Of a DNA stretch of 64,000 bases, positions 1 to 7,223 are shown piece after piece; the first letter of the stretch is position 1; each line of letters opens with the position of its first letter. The stretch lies in the NCBI GenBank assembly GCA_903939845.1, contig CAJAIJ010000032.1, positions 1-64,000 on the forward strand, given 5' to 3'. The notes beneath the pieces are model-generated. The model saw only the letters and a list, made by a program, of their open reading frames with translations. It ran no database searches and was not told where the DNA came from. The stretch comes from an uncultured Solirubrobacterales bacterium (lineage in GTDB: Bacteria; Actinomycetota; Thermoleophilia; Solirubrobacterales; 70-9). A program made the translations under genes and the position numbers.

Positions 1-342
1 GGTCTCCTCGACGGTCAGGAACCAGTCGAGATTCAGGTCCTGGGGAGCCAGCCCGACGGCCTCGCGTGCCTGTCTGTACCTCTTGATCGCGTCAGTGCCG
101 AAGACCTCGATCCGACCGGAGGTCGGCATCGCCAGACCGGTCGAACAGTGGATCAGCGTCGACTTGCCGGCACCGTTGGGTCCCAGCAGGCCGAAGAAGC
201 TCCCATCCGGGATTTCGAAGGAGACGCCCTTGAGCGCCTCGACCCCGGTGGCGTAGGTCTTGACCAGCTCTTCGACCCGAAGGGCCGGTGCCGCCGTAGG
301 GGCGAGGTCGGTTTCCGGGGGATTGGAGGGAGCGGCGGCCAT
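1..342 (-). CDS. ABC transporter ATP-binding subunit (5' part only)
   Basis: This is the N-terminal 114 codons of an ABC ATPase that runs off the left edge, so the end is the window boundary and not a stop codon. Residues about 54-61 form the Walker A loop GPNGAGKS. The region near residue 99 (GLAPQDLNLDWFLTVEE) resembles the Q-loop of exporter-type (ABC-2, daunorubicin-resistance-like) ATPases. The Walker B and signature motifs lie outside the window. The ATG at 342-340 is chosen because the ABC fold begins shortly after it (LRVEELVKTY) and a CATTAT hexamer lies 6 nt upstream, consistent with a leaderless mRNA. It is divergent from thrB. The substrate cannot be told. Confidence 0.9.
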   Translation of the reverse strand, partial: MAAAPSNPPETDLAPTAAPALRVEELVKTYATGVEALKGVSFEIPDGSFFGLLGPNGAGKSTLIHCSTGLAMPTSGRIEVFGTDAIKRYRQAREAVGLAPQDLNLDWFLTVEET

Positions 343-348
343 CCACCA

Positions 349-354
349 ATAATG
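349..354 (-). promoter_or_regulatory. Probable -10 element of the ABC ATPase gene
   Basis: CATTAT on the minus strand ends 6 nt before the ATG, and no Shine-Dalgarno sequence is present. It fits the leaderless pattern repeated across this window. Confidence 0.35.
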
Positions 355-416
355 AACCTCTCGACCCTCCGGCGGGTTCAGGCCTGCCGGCAGAGGCTTC
401 CGGGTGACGCAGTCAA

Positions 417-422
417 TACCTT
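417..422 (+). promoter_or_regulatory. Probable -10 element of thrB
   Basis: TACCTT lies 7 nt before the ATG at 430. No Shine-Dalgarno sequence is visible, so a leaderless transcript is likely. Confidence 0.35.
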
Positions 423-429
423 TCGGGTG

Positions 430-1305
430 ATGACCGGGCGAAGAAGAGTGGTCACGGTTCCGGCCTCCTCGGCAAACCTCGGGCCGGGTTACGACTGCAT
501 GGCCGTGGCCCTGGACCTGCAGCTGGAACTCGAGGTCGTCGAGACCGGTGAGTTCGGGATCGTTTGCGGTGACCTCGAGGTTCCCCGGGACCGCTCCAAT
601 CTCGTGGTCAGGGCCTTCGAGGAGCTCCATCCGGCCGATGGCATCGAGTTCAGGATCGGAGGGGAGATACCGCTCGCGCGGGGGCTCGGGTCGAGCGCGG
701 CTGCGATCGTCGCCGGCCTGACCGCTGCAGACCACATGTTCGAGCTCGGCCTGGAGCGACAGGACATCTTCGAGAAGGCGAACGCAATCGAGGGCCATCC
801 CGACAACGTCGCGGCGGCGATCTTCGGGGACTTCGTCGTCTGCTCCACGGGCGAACGGCCGGAGGTGACGCGGATCGATGCACCGGAAGGACTCGAAGGC
901 ATCCTCGTGATTCCGGCCGACGAAGTCGCGACCGACCTCGCGAGGGGGGCGATCCCGGTAGAGGTGCCCCTGAAGGAGGCCGTCGCCAACGCTTCGGCAG
1001 CGGCCCATCTCACCCTCGGTCTCAGTCGGGGCGACTTCGACCTGATCGCCAGGGGTCTCGAGGATCGAATTCATCAGGAGCGTCGCCGGCATCTGTTTCC
1101 GAGGTCGATGGAGGTGCTCGGCCAGGCCGTCTCGATGGGGGCGATCGGGGCGACGATCTCGGGGGCCGGTCCAACCGTGCTCGTCTGGAGCGGCTGGCAG
1201 GAGACCGGCACGGTGGTCCAGGCCCTGAGGGAAGAGTGCGGAGACTGGGCCGAGGTCAGGCGGGTCGGGTTCAGCCCGCTGGGCGCAGACGTTCCCGAAC
1301 TCTGA
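430..1305 (+). CDS. thrB: Homoserine kinase
   Basis: This GHMP-superfamily kinase phosphorylates L-homoserine to O-phosphohomoserine in cytoplasmic threonine synthesis. The protein is 291 aa, the usual length. Visible motifs are the N-terminal substrate segment (SSANLGPGYD), the glycine-rich ATP loop PLARGLGSSAAA near residue 85, and the C-terminal GHMP motif SGAGPTVL near residue 243. The reading frame stays open upstream to 148, but that extension is antisense to the neighbouring ABC gene and is not kinase-like. I therefore start at ATG 430, which is 7 nt after a TACCTT hexamer, the leaderless pattern seen elsewhere here. No thrA, thrC or hom gene lies in the window. Confidence 0.93.
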   Translation: MTGRRRVVTVPASSANLGPGYDCMAVALDLQLELEVVETGEFGIVCGDLEVPRDRSNLVVRAFEELHPADGIEFRIGGEIPLARGLGSSAAAIVAGLTAADHMFELGLERQDIFEKANAIEGHPDNVAAAIFGDFVVCSTGERPEVTRIDAPEGLEGILVIPADEVATDLARGAIPVEVPLKEAVANASAAAHLTLGLSRGDFDLIARGLEDRIHQERRRHLFPRSMEVLGQAVSMGAIGATISGAGPTVLVWSGWQETGTVVQALREECGDWAEVRRVGFSPLGADVPEL

Positions 1306-1329
1306 GCAAGGCTCTCCCCGGCTGCCGGA

Positions 1330-2283
1330 TCAGGAGTCTGGTGCGGTCTCGACCCATGCCCACTCGGTCTCTTCGGGTCCGGGCGAACCGTTGGATCGGG
1401 CCGCAGGAGGGTCGCCGGGGTTGGAGCCGACCGGCGCAACGACGTCAGGCTCGGTCGGGCCGGAGGGGGGCCGTGGGGTCTTCCTGCGCGGCTTCGACTG
1501 AAGACCTTTCGCGACTTTCCGGGCCTGGGTCAGGGATTCCTCCAGACCGAGACGCTCGAGGACCTCGACCGTGAGGTTGGCGTAGTCGAGTGCCCTCCGG
1601 CGATCGAACTCGAAGATCGACTGGCCGGCCCTGGCCGATTCCGGGTATGCGATCGACCGCCCGATCACCGTCTCGAAGACCGTGTCGCCGAACTCTTCCC
1701 TCAGGCTCTCGAGGGTTGATTTCGCGTGCTTCGTCCTCATGTCGACGATGTTGAGCAGAACCCCCAGTAGCTCGAGCGACGGGTTCAGGTTCTCCCTGGC
1801 CAACCCGATGACTTGCATGGCCTGTTCGGCGCCCTGCTTCGAGAAGTGCTCAGCCTCGGACGAAAGGATCGCTCTGTCGGAGGCGACGAGGGCGTTCACC
1901 GTCAGGAGCCCGAGCGTGGGAGGACAGTCGATCAAGATCACGTCGAAGTTCCGTTTCGGCTCCCTGAGGGCATTCCGGAGGGTCAGTTCCCGATCCGGCT
2001 TACCGGCCAGAATCAGCTCGGCCTCGGCCAGGCCGAGGTTGGCCGGCAGAACCCCGGCCTGTAAGGCGGCATCCATTGCGGTCTCCTCGCCGGTCAGGAC
2101 CTCGCCGAGGGTGGGGAAGGCATCCGCCGGGACTGCGAAATATTCGGACAGGTTGCCCTGTGGATCGGAATCCACAGCGAGGGTCTTCAAGCCTGCCAGT
2201 GAGAGCCCCTCGGCCAGAGACCTGGTCAGGGTGGTCTTCCCGGTTCCACCCTTCTGGGACAGGACGGCGATCGTGACTGCCAT
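1330..2283 (-). CDS. ParA/Soj-family P-loop ATPase (orphan)
   Basis: This is a 317-aa MinD/ParA-type ATPase. Residues 11-18 carry the deviant Walker A KGGTGKTT with the signature lysine at 11. Switch I/A' VDSDPQGN lies near residue 42 and Walker B ILIDCPP near residue 118. Family members use ATP-dependent dimerisation to position DNA or protein cargo. There is no parB or parS-like partner next to it, so it is probably not the chromosomal ParA of the origin region. Residues after about 265 form a Pro/Gly/Arg-rich, probably disordered tail that family members normally lack. It is divergent from the SRPBCC gene. TAGGCT 6 nt upstream of the ATG suggests leaderless expression. Confidence 0.88.
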   Translation of the reverse strand: MAVTIAVLSQKGGTGKTTLTRSLAEGLSLAGLKTLAVDSDPQGNLSEYFAVPADAFPTLGEVLTGEETAMDAALQAGVLPANLGLAEAELILAGKPDRELTLRNALREPKRNFDVILIDCPPTLGLLTVNALVASDRAILSSEAEHFSKQGAEQAMQVIGLARENLNPSLELLGVLLNIVDMRTKHAKSTLESLREEFGDTVFETVIGRSIAYPESARAGQSIFEFDRRRALDYANLTVEVLERLGLEESLTQARKVAKGLQSKPRRKTPRPPSGPTEPDVVAPVGSNPGDPPAARSNGSPGPEETEWAWVETAPDS

Positions 2284-2289
2284 GGCGAC

Positions 2290-2295
2290 AGCCTA
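2290..2295 (-). promoter_or_regulatory. Probable -10 element of the ParA-like gene
   Basis: TAGGCT on the minus strand, 6 nt before the ATG, with no Shine-Dalgarno. It faces the TAGAAT of the divergent SRPBCC gene across a 79-nt gap. Confidence 0.45.
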
Positions 2296-2348
2296 GCCGC
2301 ACCAGGTCTGGCGGCGGCACCGGACCTCGTTTCGGCCTCTCCAGACCC

Positions 2349-2354
2349 TAGAAT
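2349..2354 (+). promoter_or_regulatory. Probable -10 element of the SRPBCC gene
   Basis: TAGAAT lies 8 nt before the ATG at 2363 in a gap with no ribosome-binding site. Confidence 0.45.
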
Positions 2355-2362
2355 CGCCCCCG

Positions 2363-2872
2363 ATGGGTCCCGTTTACGCAGAGGCTGAGATCGACGTCCC
2401 CCGGGAGGTCCTGTTCGACTACCTGATGGATTACTCGACCCGTCCGGTGGTCTTTGGAGAAGACCTGACCGGATTCAGGCTGGTCGGCTTCGAGGCCGTG
2501 GGCATCGGAGCGGGCGCCCGCTTTCGACTTGGAAAGCACGGCTCCTGGCTCGGGATGTCGATCACCGATGCCGAGGGTCCGGTGAGGATTTCCGAGCGGG
2601 GATCGACCGGTCGCGGCAACATGACGCCGGCCGGCTTCGAGTGGGAGTTCGAGGTGACACCGGCCGGACCGACCGCCGTGAGGCTCTCCTACTGGACCGA
2701 GGTCGAAGGCGCAGCGGCCGTGCCCGACCGGTTCACCGGCAGGGCCGGGTGGCATACCCGTCTGCTGAAGTCGGCACTGGGAAGGCTCCGGGTCCAGGTC
2801 GAAGAGGGGCGATTCGGGAAGGAAGACCTGACCGTGGCTGGCGGCAATCGTTTCGAGACAGGGGTTCCGTGA
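2363..2872 (+). CDS. SRPBCC (START-like) family protein
   Basis: This 169-aa protein has the size and strand pattern of polyketide-cyclase/SRPBCC proteins. An N-terminal strand (YAEAEIDVPREVLFDYLMDYS) is typical of the family's membrane-contact helix region. The central strands include WEFEVTPAGPTAVRLSYWTEV, and a C-terminal amphipathic helix (LLKSALGRLRVQVEE) closes the cavity. Such proteins bind hydrophobic ligands or lipids, but the ligand cannot be deduced. It stands alone between the divergent ParA gene and a lipoprotein gene 66 nt downstream. Confidence 0.75.
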   Translation: MGPVYAEAEIDVPREVLFDYLMDYSTRPVVFGEDLTGFRLVGFEAVGIGAGARFRLGKHGSWLGMSITDAEGPVRISERGSTGRGNMTPAGFEWEFEVTPAGPTAVRLSYWTEVEGAAAVPDRFTGRAGWHTRLLKSALGRLRVQVEEGRFGKEDLTVAGGNRFETGVP

Positions 2873-2938
2873 GGTCCGGCCGCAACGCCGCGTATCGGGC
2901 CTTCCGAATAAACTCCAACCCGTAGTTCGATCTTCGAA

Positions 2939-3517
2939 ATGAATCTTGGAACAGTGAAAAAAGGGTTCGGGCGAATGGCGCTCGTCACCGTTGCGACTGC
3001 GGCGGCCTTCGGCCTCGCGGCCTGCGGCAGCTCCGAAGGCGAGAAGCACGGGGGCGAAGAGATCGTCGTCGAGGGCGAACCGTTCGAGGTCGGACCCCTT
3101 CGCTACAACGTTCTGTTCACCCGGCCGCTCAACCGGTACGACGTCGAGGACAGGGAGTACCTGGTCGGCCAGCCCGACGCGGGCTCAGACGAGCTCTACC
3201 TCGGCGTGTTCGTCCAGATCCAGAACACCGACGAAGAGAAGGCCCATCGCATTCCCGAAACCTTCGAACTGATCGACACCTCCGGCCAGCGTTTCGAGAA
3301 CCTCGAGACCGAGAGCATCTACCGTCTCAACACCGGAACGCTCCTGGGTCCGGGCAAGGACGAACCGGCGATCGACTCGACTCCGCAGGTCGGCCCGATT
3401 CAGGCCGCCATGCTCCTCTACAAGGTCGATGACGAGACCCTCGAGCTCAGGCCGGTCGAACTGGAGATCCCGGGCGAAGAAGAGGGCGAAGTCGTCCGGG
3501 CAGAGCTCGACCTCTGA
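2939..3517 (+). CDS. Secreted lipoprotein, DUF4352/telokin-like
   Basis: This is a 192-aa predicted lipoprotein. A basic N-terminus (KKGFGR) and hydrophobic stretch lead to the lipobox LAAC with Cys29, followed by a Ser/Gly/Glu linker. The rest looks like one beta-sandwich domain, with the phrase LYLGVFVQIQNTDEEKAHRIPETFELIDTSGQRF typical of DUF4352-type extracellular immunoglobulin-like domains. It should be exported and anchored to the outer face of the membrane. Its function is unknown. The downstream membrane-protein ORF overlaps its 3' end. Confidence 0.75.
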   Translation: MNLGTVKKGFGRMALVTVATAAAFGLAACGSSEGEKHGGEEIVVEGEPFEVGPLRYNVLFTRPLNRYDVEDREYLVGQPDAGSDELYLGVFVQIQNTDEEKAHRIPETFELIDTSGQRFENLETESIYRLNTGTLLGPGKDEPAIDSTPQVGPIQAAMLLYKVDDETLELRPVELEIPGEEEGEVVRAELDL

Positions 3518-3845
3518 ACGATCGTCCGGGCTCGGTCCCGGATCGGTCGGGCTGATCATCGTTGGTGCCGGGGCCCTGCTCGGCCTGCTTTCACCACTCG
3601 GTTTCGTTCCGACGGCCGTAGGGCCTTTCCTGATCGCGTTCGGGGCGATCATCGCTGCTCCGGAATCTTCTCTTCCGGGTCGCTGGCTCGGACCCTGGTG
3701 GAGGCTCGCCGCCCTGTCGGCCTTCGTCTGTCTGGTCGGCCTCGGGGTCTGGTTCCTGTCTGAACGAGCCGGGACGGCCATCGTGATGCTCGGCTCGCTC
3801 CCGGCCGCCTTCGCAGTTGCGTTCGGCTACAGGCCCCGGGACTGA
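3429..3845 (+). CDS. Small membrane protein, start uncertain
   Basis: This ORF of 138 codons has a strongly membrane-like second half with three hydrophobic segments: GLIIVGAGALLGLLSPLGF, a second around FLIAFGAIIAA, and a pair around LSAFVCLVGLGVWFL and AIVMLGSLPAAFAVAFG. The only conventional start is ATG 3429, which gives an 89-nt overlap with the lipoprotein gene and a Ser/Arg/Lys-rich N-terminus that may be an artefact. No ATG, GTG or TTG occurs in frame between there and the first membrane segment, so the true start may be a rare codon. The hydrophobic part is probably real coding sequence. I do not recognise the family. Confidence 0.5.
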   Translation: MTRPSSSGRSNWRSRAKKRAKSSGQSSTSERSSGLGPGSVGLIIVGAGALLGLLSPLGFVPTAVGPFLIAFGAIIAAPESSLPGRWLGPWWRLAALSAFVCLVGLGVWFLSERAGTAIVMLGSLPAAFAVAFGYRPRD

Positions 3846-3890
3846 TCCAATACCGGGGTCGAGCGAGTCGGGTGCTTGGTTCGGGTGGGC

Positions 3891-5609
3891 TCAGACGCCG
3901 GCTGCGAGGACCGCACCGGCGATCGGCGCCGCGATCGTCCCGCCATCGCCAGGGGCGTCGACGACCATGACTCCGACGGCGAGCTCTGGCCGGTCGGCCG
4001 GAGCGAAGCCAGAGAACCAGGCATCTTCGATCAGGTCCTCGGGATCGCCCGCCCTGGGTCCGACCTCGGCCGTTCCGGTCTTTCCCGCGACCTGTCCCTC
4101 TGCGATGGCCGCAGCGAAACCGGTGCCCGAGGTGACCACCGCGACCATCACGGAGTTCATATCTGCGGCGACCTTCTTCGATGCGACCCGGACCGGTTCC
4201 CGATCGGGCAGAAGATCCTTCTCCTTCGTCGCGGCCGTGGGCAGGACGACGCCGTCATTGGCGATCCCCTGGGAGACGCTTGCCATCAACAGCGGAGTCG
4301 CCTGCACGACTCCCTGACCCAGGGCCGATACGCCGAGCTCGTTGTTGTATTCCCCGGGCTCCGGAATGGTCGGGATGGGAGGGGCGATCAATTCCGTGCC
4401 CTCGTCGTTGAATACGGCTGGTGGTTTGTTGAAACCGAACGCCTCAGCCGTATCGGTCATTGCCTCTTCGCCGATCTCCTCGCCGAGAGGGGCGTAGACG
4501 GAGTTGCAGGAATCGGCGAAGGCCTGCGTGAAGTCACCCCCACACAGCTTCCCGTAGGCATTGCGGATCTCGCGACCGTCTGCAACTCCCGCGGTCGCGT
4601 ATTCGTACTCCGAATCCATCGTCGCGACTCCCGTGTTCAGGGCGGCAGTGGCTGTCACGATCTTCATCGTCGAGCCCGGTGGCTGCAGTAGTGACCAGGC
4701 CGAGCCGGCAACTCCCCTGAGGGCGCCCGTCTTCACGTCTACCGCAGCGACGCCCCCGACGTAGCCGGCAAGGGCGGTCACGGCTGCCGACTGGATCTCG
4801 GGGTCGATCGTCGTCTTCAACGGTTCGGCTGCCTTTGGTGAGCCTTCACCCAGAACTCGGCCCTCCGTATCGGCTTCGGAGCCTGCCGGCACGGCATAGA
4901 GGGTCCCACCCGGCTTGCCGGCAAGCCGACCGTTGAAACCGAGTTCGAGGCCCCCGGTCCCGACCGGGTCCCCGGGTTCGACCCCCTGGGCGACGAGCGC
5001 CGGGCCGATGTCCTCGCCGGCTGCCTCGACGAAGCCGGTGACCGAGGTCATCGAATCGCCGAGGGGATACTCCCTCGCCTCACCGGGGCCGGTCGCCATT
5101 TCCTGGCCATCCAGGGAGAGCAGCGGTGCCCTCTCGGCGAACTCCGTATCCCGGGCGAGTTCTTCGTCCGGCTCGAGTCCGGGGAAGAGCAGGTCGCTTC
5201 TCCAGGCGATTCCGTCCTCTCCGAAGGTGACGTTCAGGGGCTGCTGGATTACCCCGAAGGCCCTCGTCCTGGCCGAGATCGGAACCTCGGCACTCTCTTC
5301 GTCGCCCTCGGCATCCTCGCTCGAGAGGGACTCGAGGGTCGCCATCGCCTCGGAGTCGCCGTATCTCGTGATGAACCGCTCCAGCGGGATTGCGGACCGC
5401 GAAGCCGTGCTCAGCTCGCCATGCATTGCCGAGTAGTCGCCCTCTGCCCACGCCGCCGCGTATCTCTCGGCCGCATCCCTGTTGGGACTGCCCGGGCAGC
5501 CGGTCACCACCCCCGCGATGAAGGCGATCAAGGCGAGCACGGCTAACGGAGCCGTTCGGCGCACGAGGAGTTCATTCCTCTGCACGACGCTATTACGGCC
5601 GTTGTTCAC
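3891..5609 (-). CDS. Penicillin-binding protein with NTF2-like domain
   Basis: This is a class B-type transpeptidase that cross-links peptidoglycan outside the membrane. The N-terminus has one hydrophobic segment ending in VTGC (Cys38), so it may be a lipoprotein. An NTF2-like/MecA_N domain follows (about 42-150), then a dimerisation-like region and the transpeptidase domain. The active-site triplet is complete: STMK near residue 313, SCN near 368 and KTG (GKTGTAE) near 510. Of three possible GTG starts (5609, 5585, 5564), 5609 gives 572 aa and lies 7 nt after a TAGATT hexamer. GTG 5564 has a weak AGAGGA upstream and remains possible. It is divergent from the MarP-like protease gene. Confidence 0.88.
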   Translation of the reverse strand: MNNGRNSVVQRNELLVRRTAPLAVLALIAFIAGVVTGCPGSPNRDAAERYAAAWAEGDYSAMHGELSTASRSAIPLERFITRYGDSEAMATLESLSSEDAEGDEESAEVPISARTRAFGVIQQPLNVTFGEDGIAWRSDLLFPGLEPDEELARDTEFAERAPLLSLDGQEMATGPGEAREYPLGDSMTSVTGFVEAAGEDIGPALVAQGVEPGDPVGTGGLELGFNGRLAGKPGGTLYAVPAGSEADTEGRVLGEGSPKAAEPLKTTIDPEIQSAAVTALAGYVGGVAAVDVKTGALRGVAGSAWSLLQPPGSTMKIVTATAALNTGVATMDSEYEYATAGVADGREIRNAYGKLCGGDFTQAFADSCNSVYAPLGEEIGEEAMTDTAEAFGFNKPPAVFNDEGTELIAPPIPTIPEPGEYNNELGVSALGQGVVQATPLLMASVSQGIANDGVVLPTAATKEKDLLPDREPVRVASKKVAADMNSVMVAVVTSGTGFAAAIAEGQVAGKTGTAEVGPRAGDPEDLIEDAWFSGFAPADRPELAVGVMVVDAPGDGGTIAAPIAGAVLAAGV

Positions 5610-5616
5610 GAACAGG

Positions 5617-5622
5617 AATCTA
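5617..5622 (-). promoter_or_regulatory. Probable -10 element of the PBP gene
   Basis: TAGATT on the minus strand, 7 nt before GTG 5609. It supports the longest of the three possible starts. Confidence 0.4.
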
Positions 5623-5639
5623 CCCGGTTGGTCGGTAGT

Positions 5640-5645
5640 TACATT
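5640..5645 (+). promoter_or_regulatory. Probable -10 element of the MarP-like gene
   Basis: TACATT ends 6 nt before ATG 5652, with no Shine-Dalgarno. Confidence 0.4.
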
Positions 5646-5651
5646 CCAACC

Positions 5652-6794
5652 ATGGCCCTCATCGACTGGTTCATAATCGGGTTCGTCCTCCTGGCGGGAG
5701 TCTGGGGCTTTCGCCAGGGGTTGATCGTCGGTCTTTTCGGGCTCTCGGGCCTCGTGATCGGGGTGGTCCTGGGGTCCAGGGTCACCCCGCTCCTCCTCGA
5801 TTCCGGTTCGAACTCGCCGTATACGCCTCTCTTTGCGCTGCTCGGTGCGGTTCTGGGGGGGACACTGGCTCTGGCAGTGGCGATCAGCCTCGGGGACGGT
5901 CTCAGGACCCTCGCGGTGAGGGGTCCCTTCGGGCGCCTGCTGGATGGGACCGGGGGAGCTCTGCTGGCCGCCGCTATCGGGATCGGGATCGCATGGATCG
6001 CAGGGGCGGCTCTCGTCTACTCGACCGCGCCGGGGGACCTGCGCGGCGAGGTCCGGCAGTCGGAACTCCTGTCCCGGATCAACGGCTTCATGCCTCCCTC
6101 CGGCCCCTTGATTCAGGCGATCTACAAGATCGACCCCTTCCCCAGGGTCGCCACCTCCCCCGGGGAGATTTCGGCACCGGCCAGCGGGGTGGGAAGGGTG
6201 GCCGAAGTCCGGAGCGCAGCCCTCTCGGTGGTGAGGGTCTCTGGACTTTCCTGCGGGGTGGGGGTGATGGGCTCGGGCTGGGCGATAGCGCCGAACACCG
6301 TGATCACCAACGCGCATGTGATCGCCGGCCACGAAGAGACCGAGGTCCAGACGGTCGACGGAAGGGTCGCAGAAGCAACCCCGATCGCCTTCAACCCACG
6401 CAACGACATAGCCGTCCTCTCGGTGGGGCTGGACCTGAACCCCTTGCCGATGTCGGCGACGGTGCGAAGAGACGCGACTGCAGCCGTGATCGGATATCCC
6501 AACGACGGTCCTCTGACCATCACTCCGGCCAGGGCAGGGGTGACCCGGACCGTCCTCGCCGACAATGCCTACGGGGTTGGTCCATTCGAACGCAGGATGG
6601 TGACTCTGAGGGGCCGCGTCGTTCGTGGCAACTCGGGCGGGCCGATCGTCGGCACTTCCGGCTCCGTGCTCGGAACCGTCTTCGCAGCCACCACGGAAGG
6701 GCCCCAGGGCGGTCTGGCGGTCCCGAACGGGATAGTTGCCGGAATCGTCAACCGGGCCACAGGTCCCGTGGACACGGGCAGATGTGCAGGGTGA
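5652..6794 (+). CDS. MarP-like membrane serine protease (CvpA + trypsin fold)
   Basis: This 380-aa protein has the architecture of actinobacterial MarP: four membrane helices of a CvpA/colicin-V-production domain (about 1-130), then an extracytoplasmic trypsin-like domain. The catalytic triad is visible as His in TNAHV (near 220), Asp in NDIAVL (near 252) and Ser in GNSGGP (near 328). In Mycobacterium tuberculosis MarP is needed for acid resistance and cleaves a peptidoglycan hydrolase. That role is known for the family and not shown here. The divergent PBP gene 42 nt away fits a cell-wall context. Two Cys (SGLSCGV and the C-terminal GRCAG) could form the disulfide known in MarP. Confidence 0.88.
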   Translation: MALIDWFIIGFVLLAGVWGFRQGLIVGLFGLSGLVIGVVLGSRVTPLLLDSGSNSPYTPLFALLGAVLGGTLALAVAISLGDGLRTLAVRGPFGRLLDGTGGALLAAAIGIGIAWIAGAALVYSTAPGDLRGEVRQSELLSRINGFMPPSGPLIQAIYKIDPFPRVATSPGEISAPASGVGRVAEVRSAALSVVRVSGLSCGVGVMGSGWAIAPNTVITNAHVIAGHEETEVQTVDGRVAEATPIAFNPRNDIAVLSVGLDLNPLPMSATVRRDATAAVIGYPNDGPLTITPARAGVTRTVLADNAYGVGPFERRMVTLRGRVVRGNSGGPIVGTSGSVLGTVFAATTEGPQGGLAVPNGIVAGIVNRATGPVDTGRCAG

Positions 6795-6826
6795 CGCAGG
6801 ATCCCCGACCCGCCAGAGCGGTCTTG

Positions 6827-6832
6827 TAAAGT
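6827..6832 (+). promoter_or_regulatory. Probable -10 element of the HxlR-type gene
   Basis: TAAAGT lies 8 nt before ATG 6841. Confidence 0.3.
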
Positions 6833-6840
6833 CAATCGAG

Positions 6841-7209
6841 ATGGCTTCCGGAGTCGGGATATCGAGTAACGGGGCTGCTGCCAGCGTTTCCGGGGCAGGG
6901 GAGGTCGGCGAGGTCTGTCCCCGCTTTCATGCCGCGATCGAGCTGATCGGCAAGCGTTGGACTGGCGCGATCGTCTGGTCGCTTTCGAAGCAACCGCTCC
7001 GGTTCGCCGAACTCAAGCGTGCCGTGCCCGGCCTCTCGGATCGCCTCCTCTCCCAGCGACTCAGGGAACTCGAGGCCGCAGGAGTGGTGGTTCGGAGGGT
7101 CGAGGAGGGCTATCCGGCCCGGGTCTCCTACGCCTTGACCGATAAGGGCGAGGCCCTCCAGCCCGCGATCAACAGCCTCGGCTCCTGGGCCGAGCGCTGG
7201 GGCGACTGA
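6841..7209 (+). CDS. HxlR-family winged-helix transcriptional regulator
   Basis: This 122-aa MarR-like DNA-binding protein matches the HxlR family throughout: CPRFHAAIELIGKRWTGAIVWSL, LRFAELKRAVPGLSDRLLSQRLRELEAAGVV and the wing VSYALTDKGEALQP. The conserved Cys26 before the first helix is the position many HxlR-type regulators use to sense electrophiles or oxidants. The frame is open upstream to 6736, but that part belongs to the preceding gene's region. ATG 6841 gives a family-typical length. Its stop codon sits in the loop of an 11-bp hairpin. Its target is unknown. Confidence 0.9.
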   Translation: MASGVGISSNGAAASVSGAGEVGEVCPRFHAAIELIGKRWTGAIVWSLSKQPLRFAELKRAVPGLSDRLLSQRLRELEAAGVVVRRVEEGYPARVSYALTDKGEALQPAINSLGSWAERWGD

Positions 7210-7220
7210 GTCGCCCCAGC
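7196..7220. terminator. Bidirectional hairpin with the HxlR stop codon as its loop
   Basis: Arms GCTGGGGCGAC and GTCGCCCCAGC are perfectly complementary over 11 bp, and the 3-nt loop is the TGA stop of the HxlR-type gene. It lies between convergent genes (HxlR ends 7209, AddBA ends 7224). There is no strong U-run, so termination strength is uncertain. Confidence 0.55.
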
Positions 7221-7223
7221 TCG

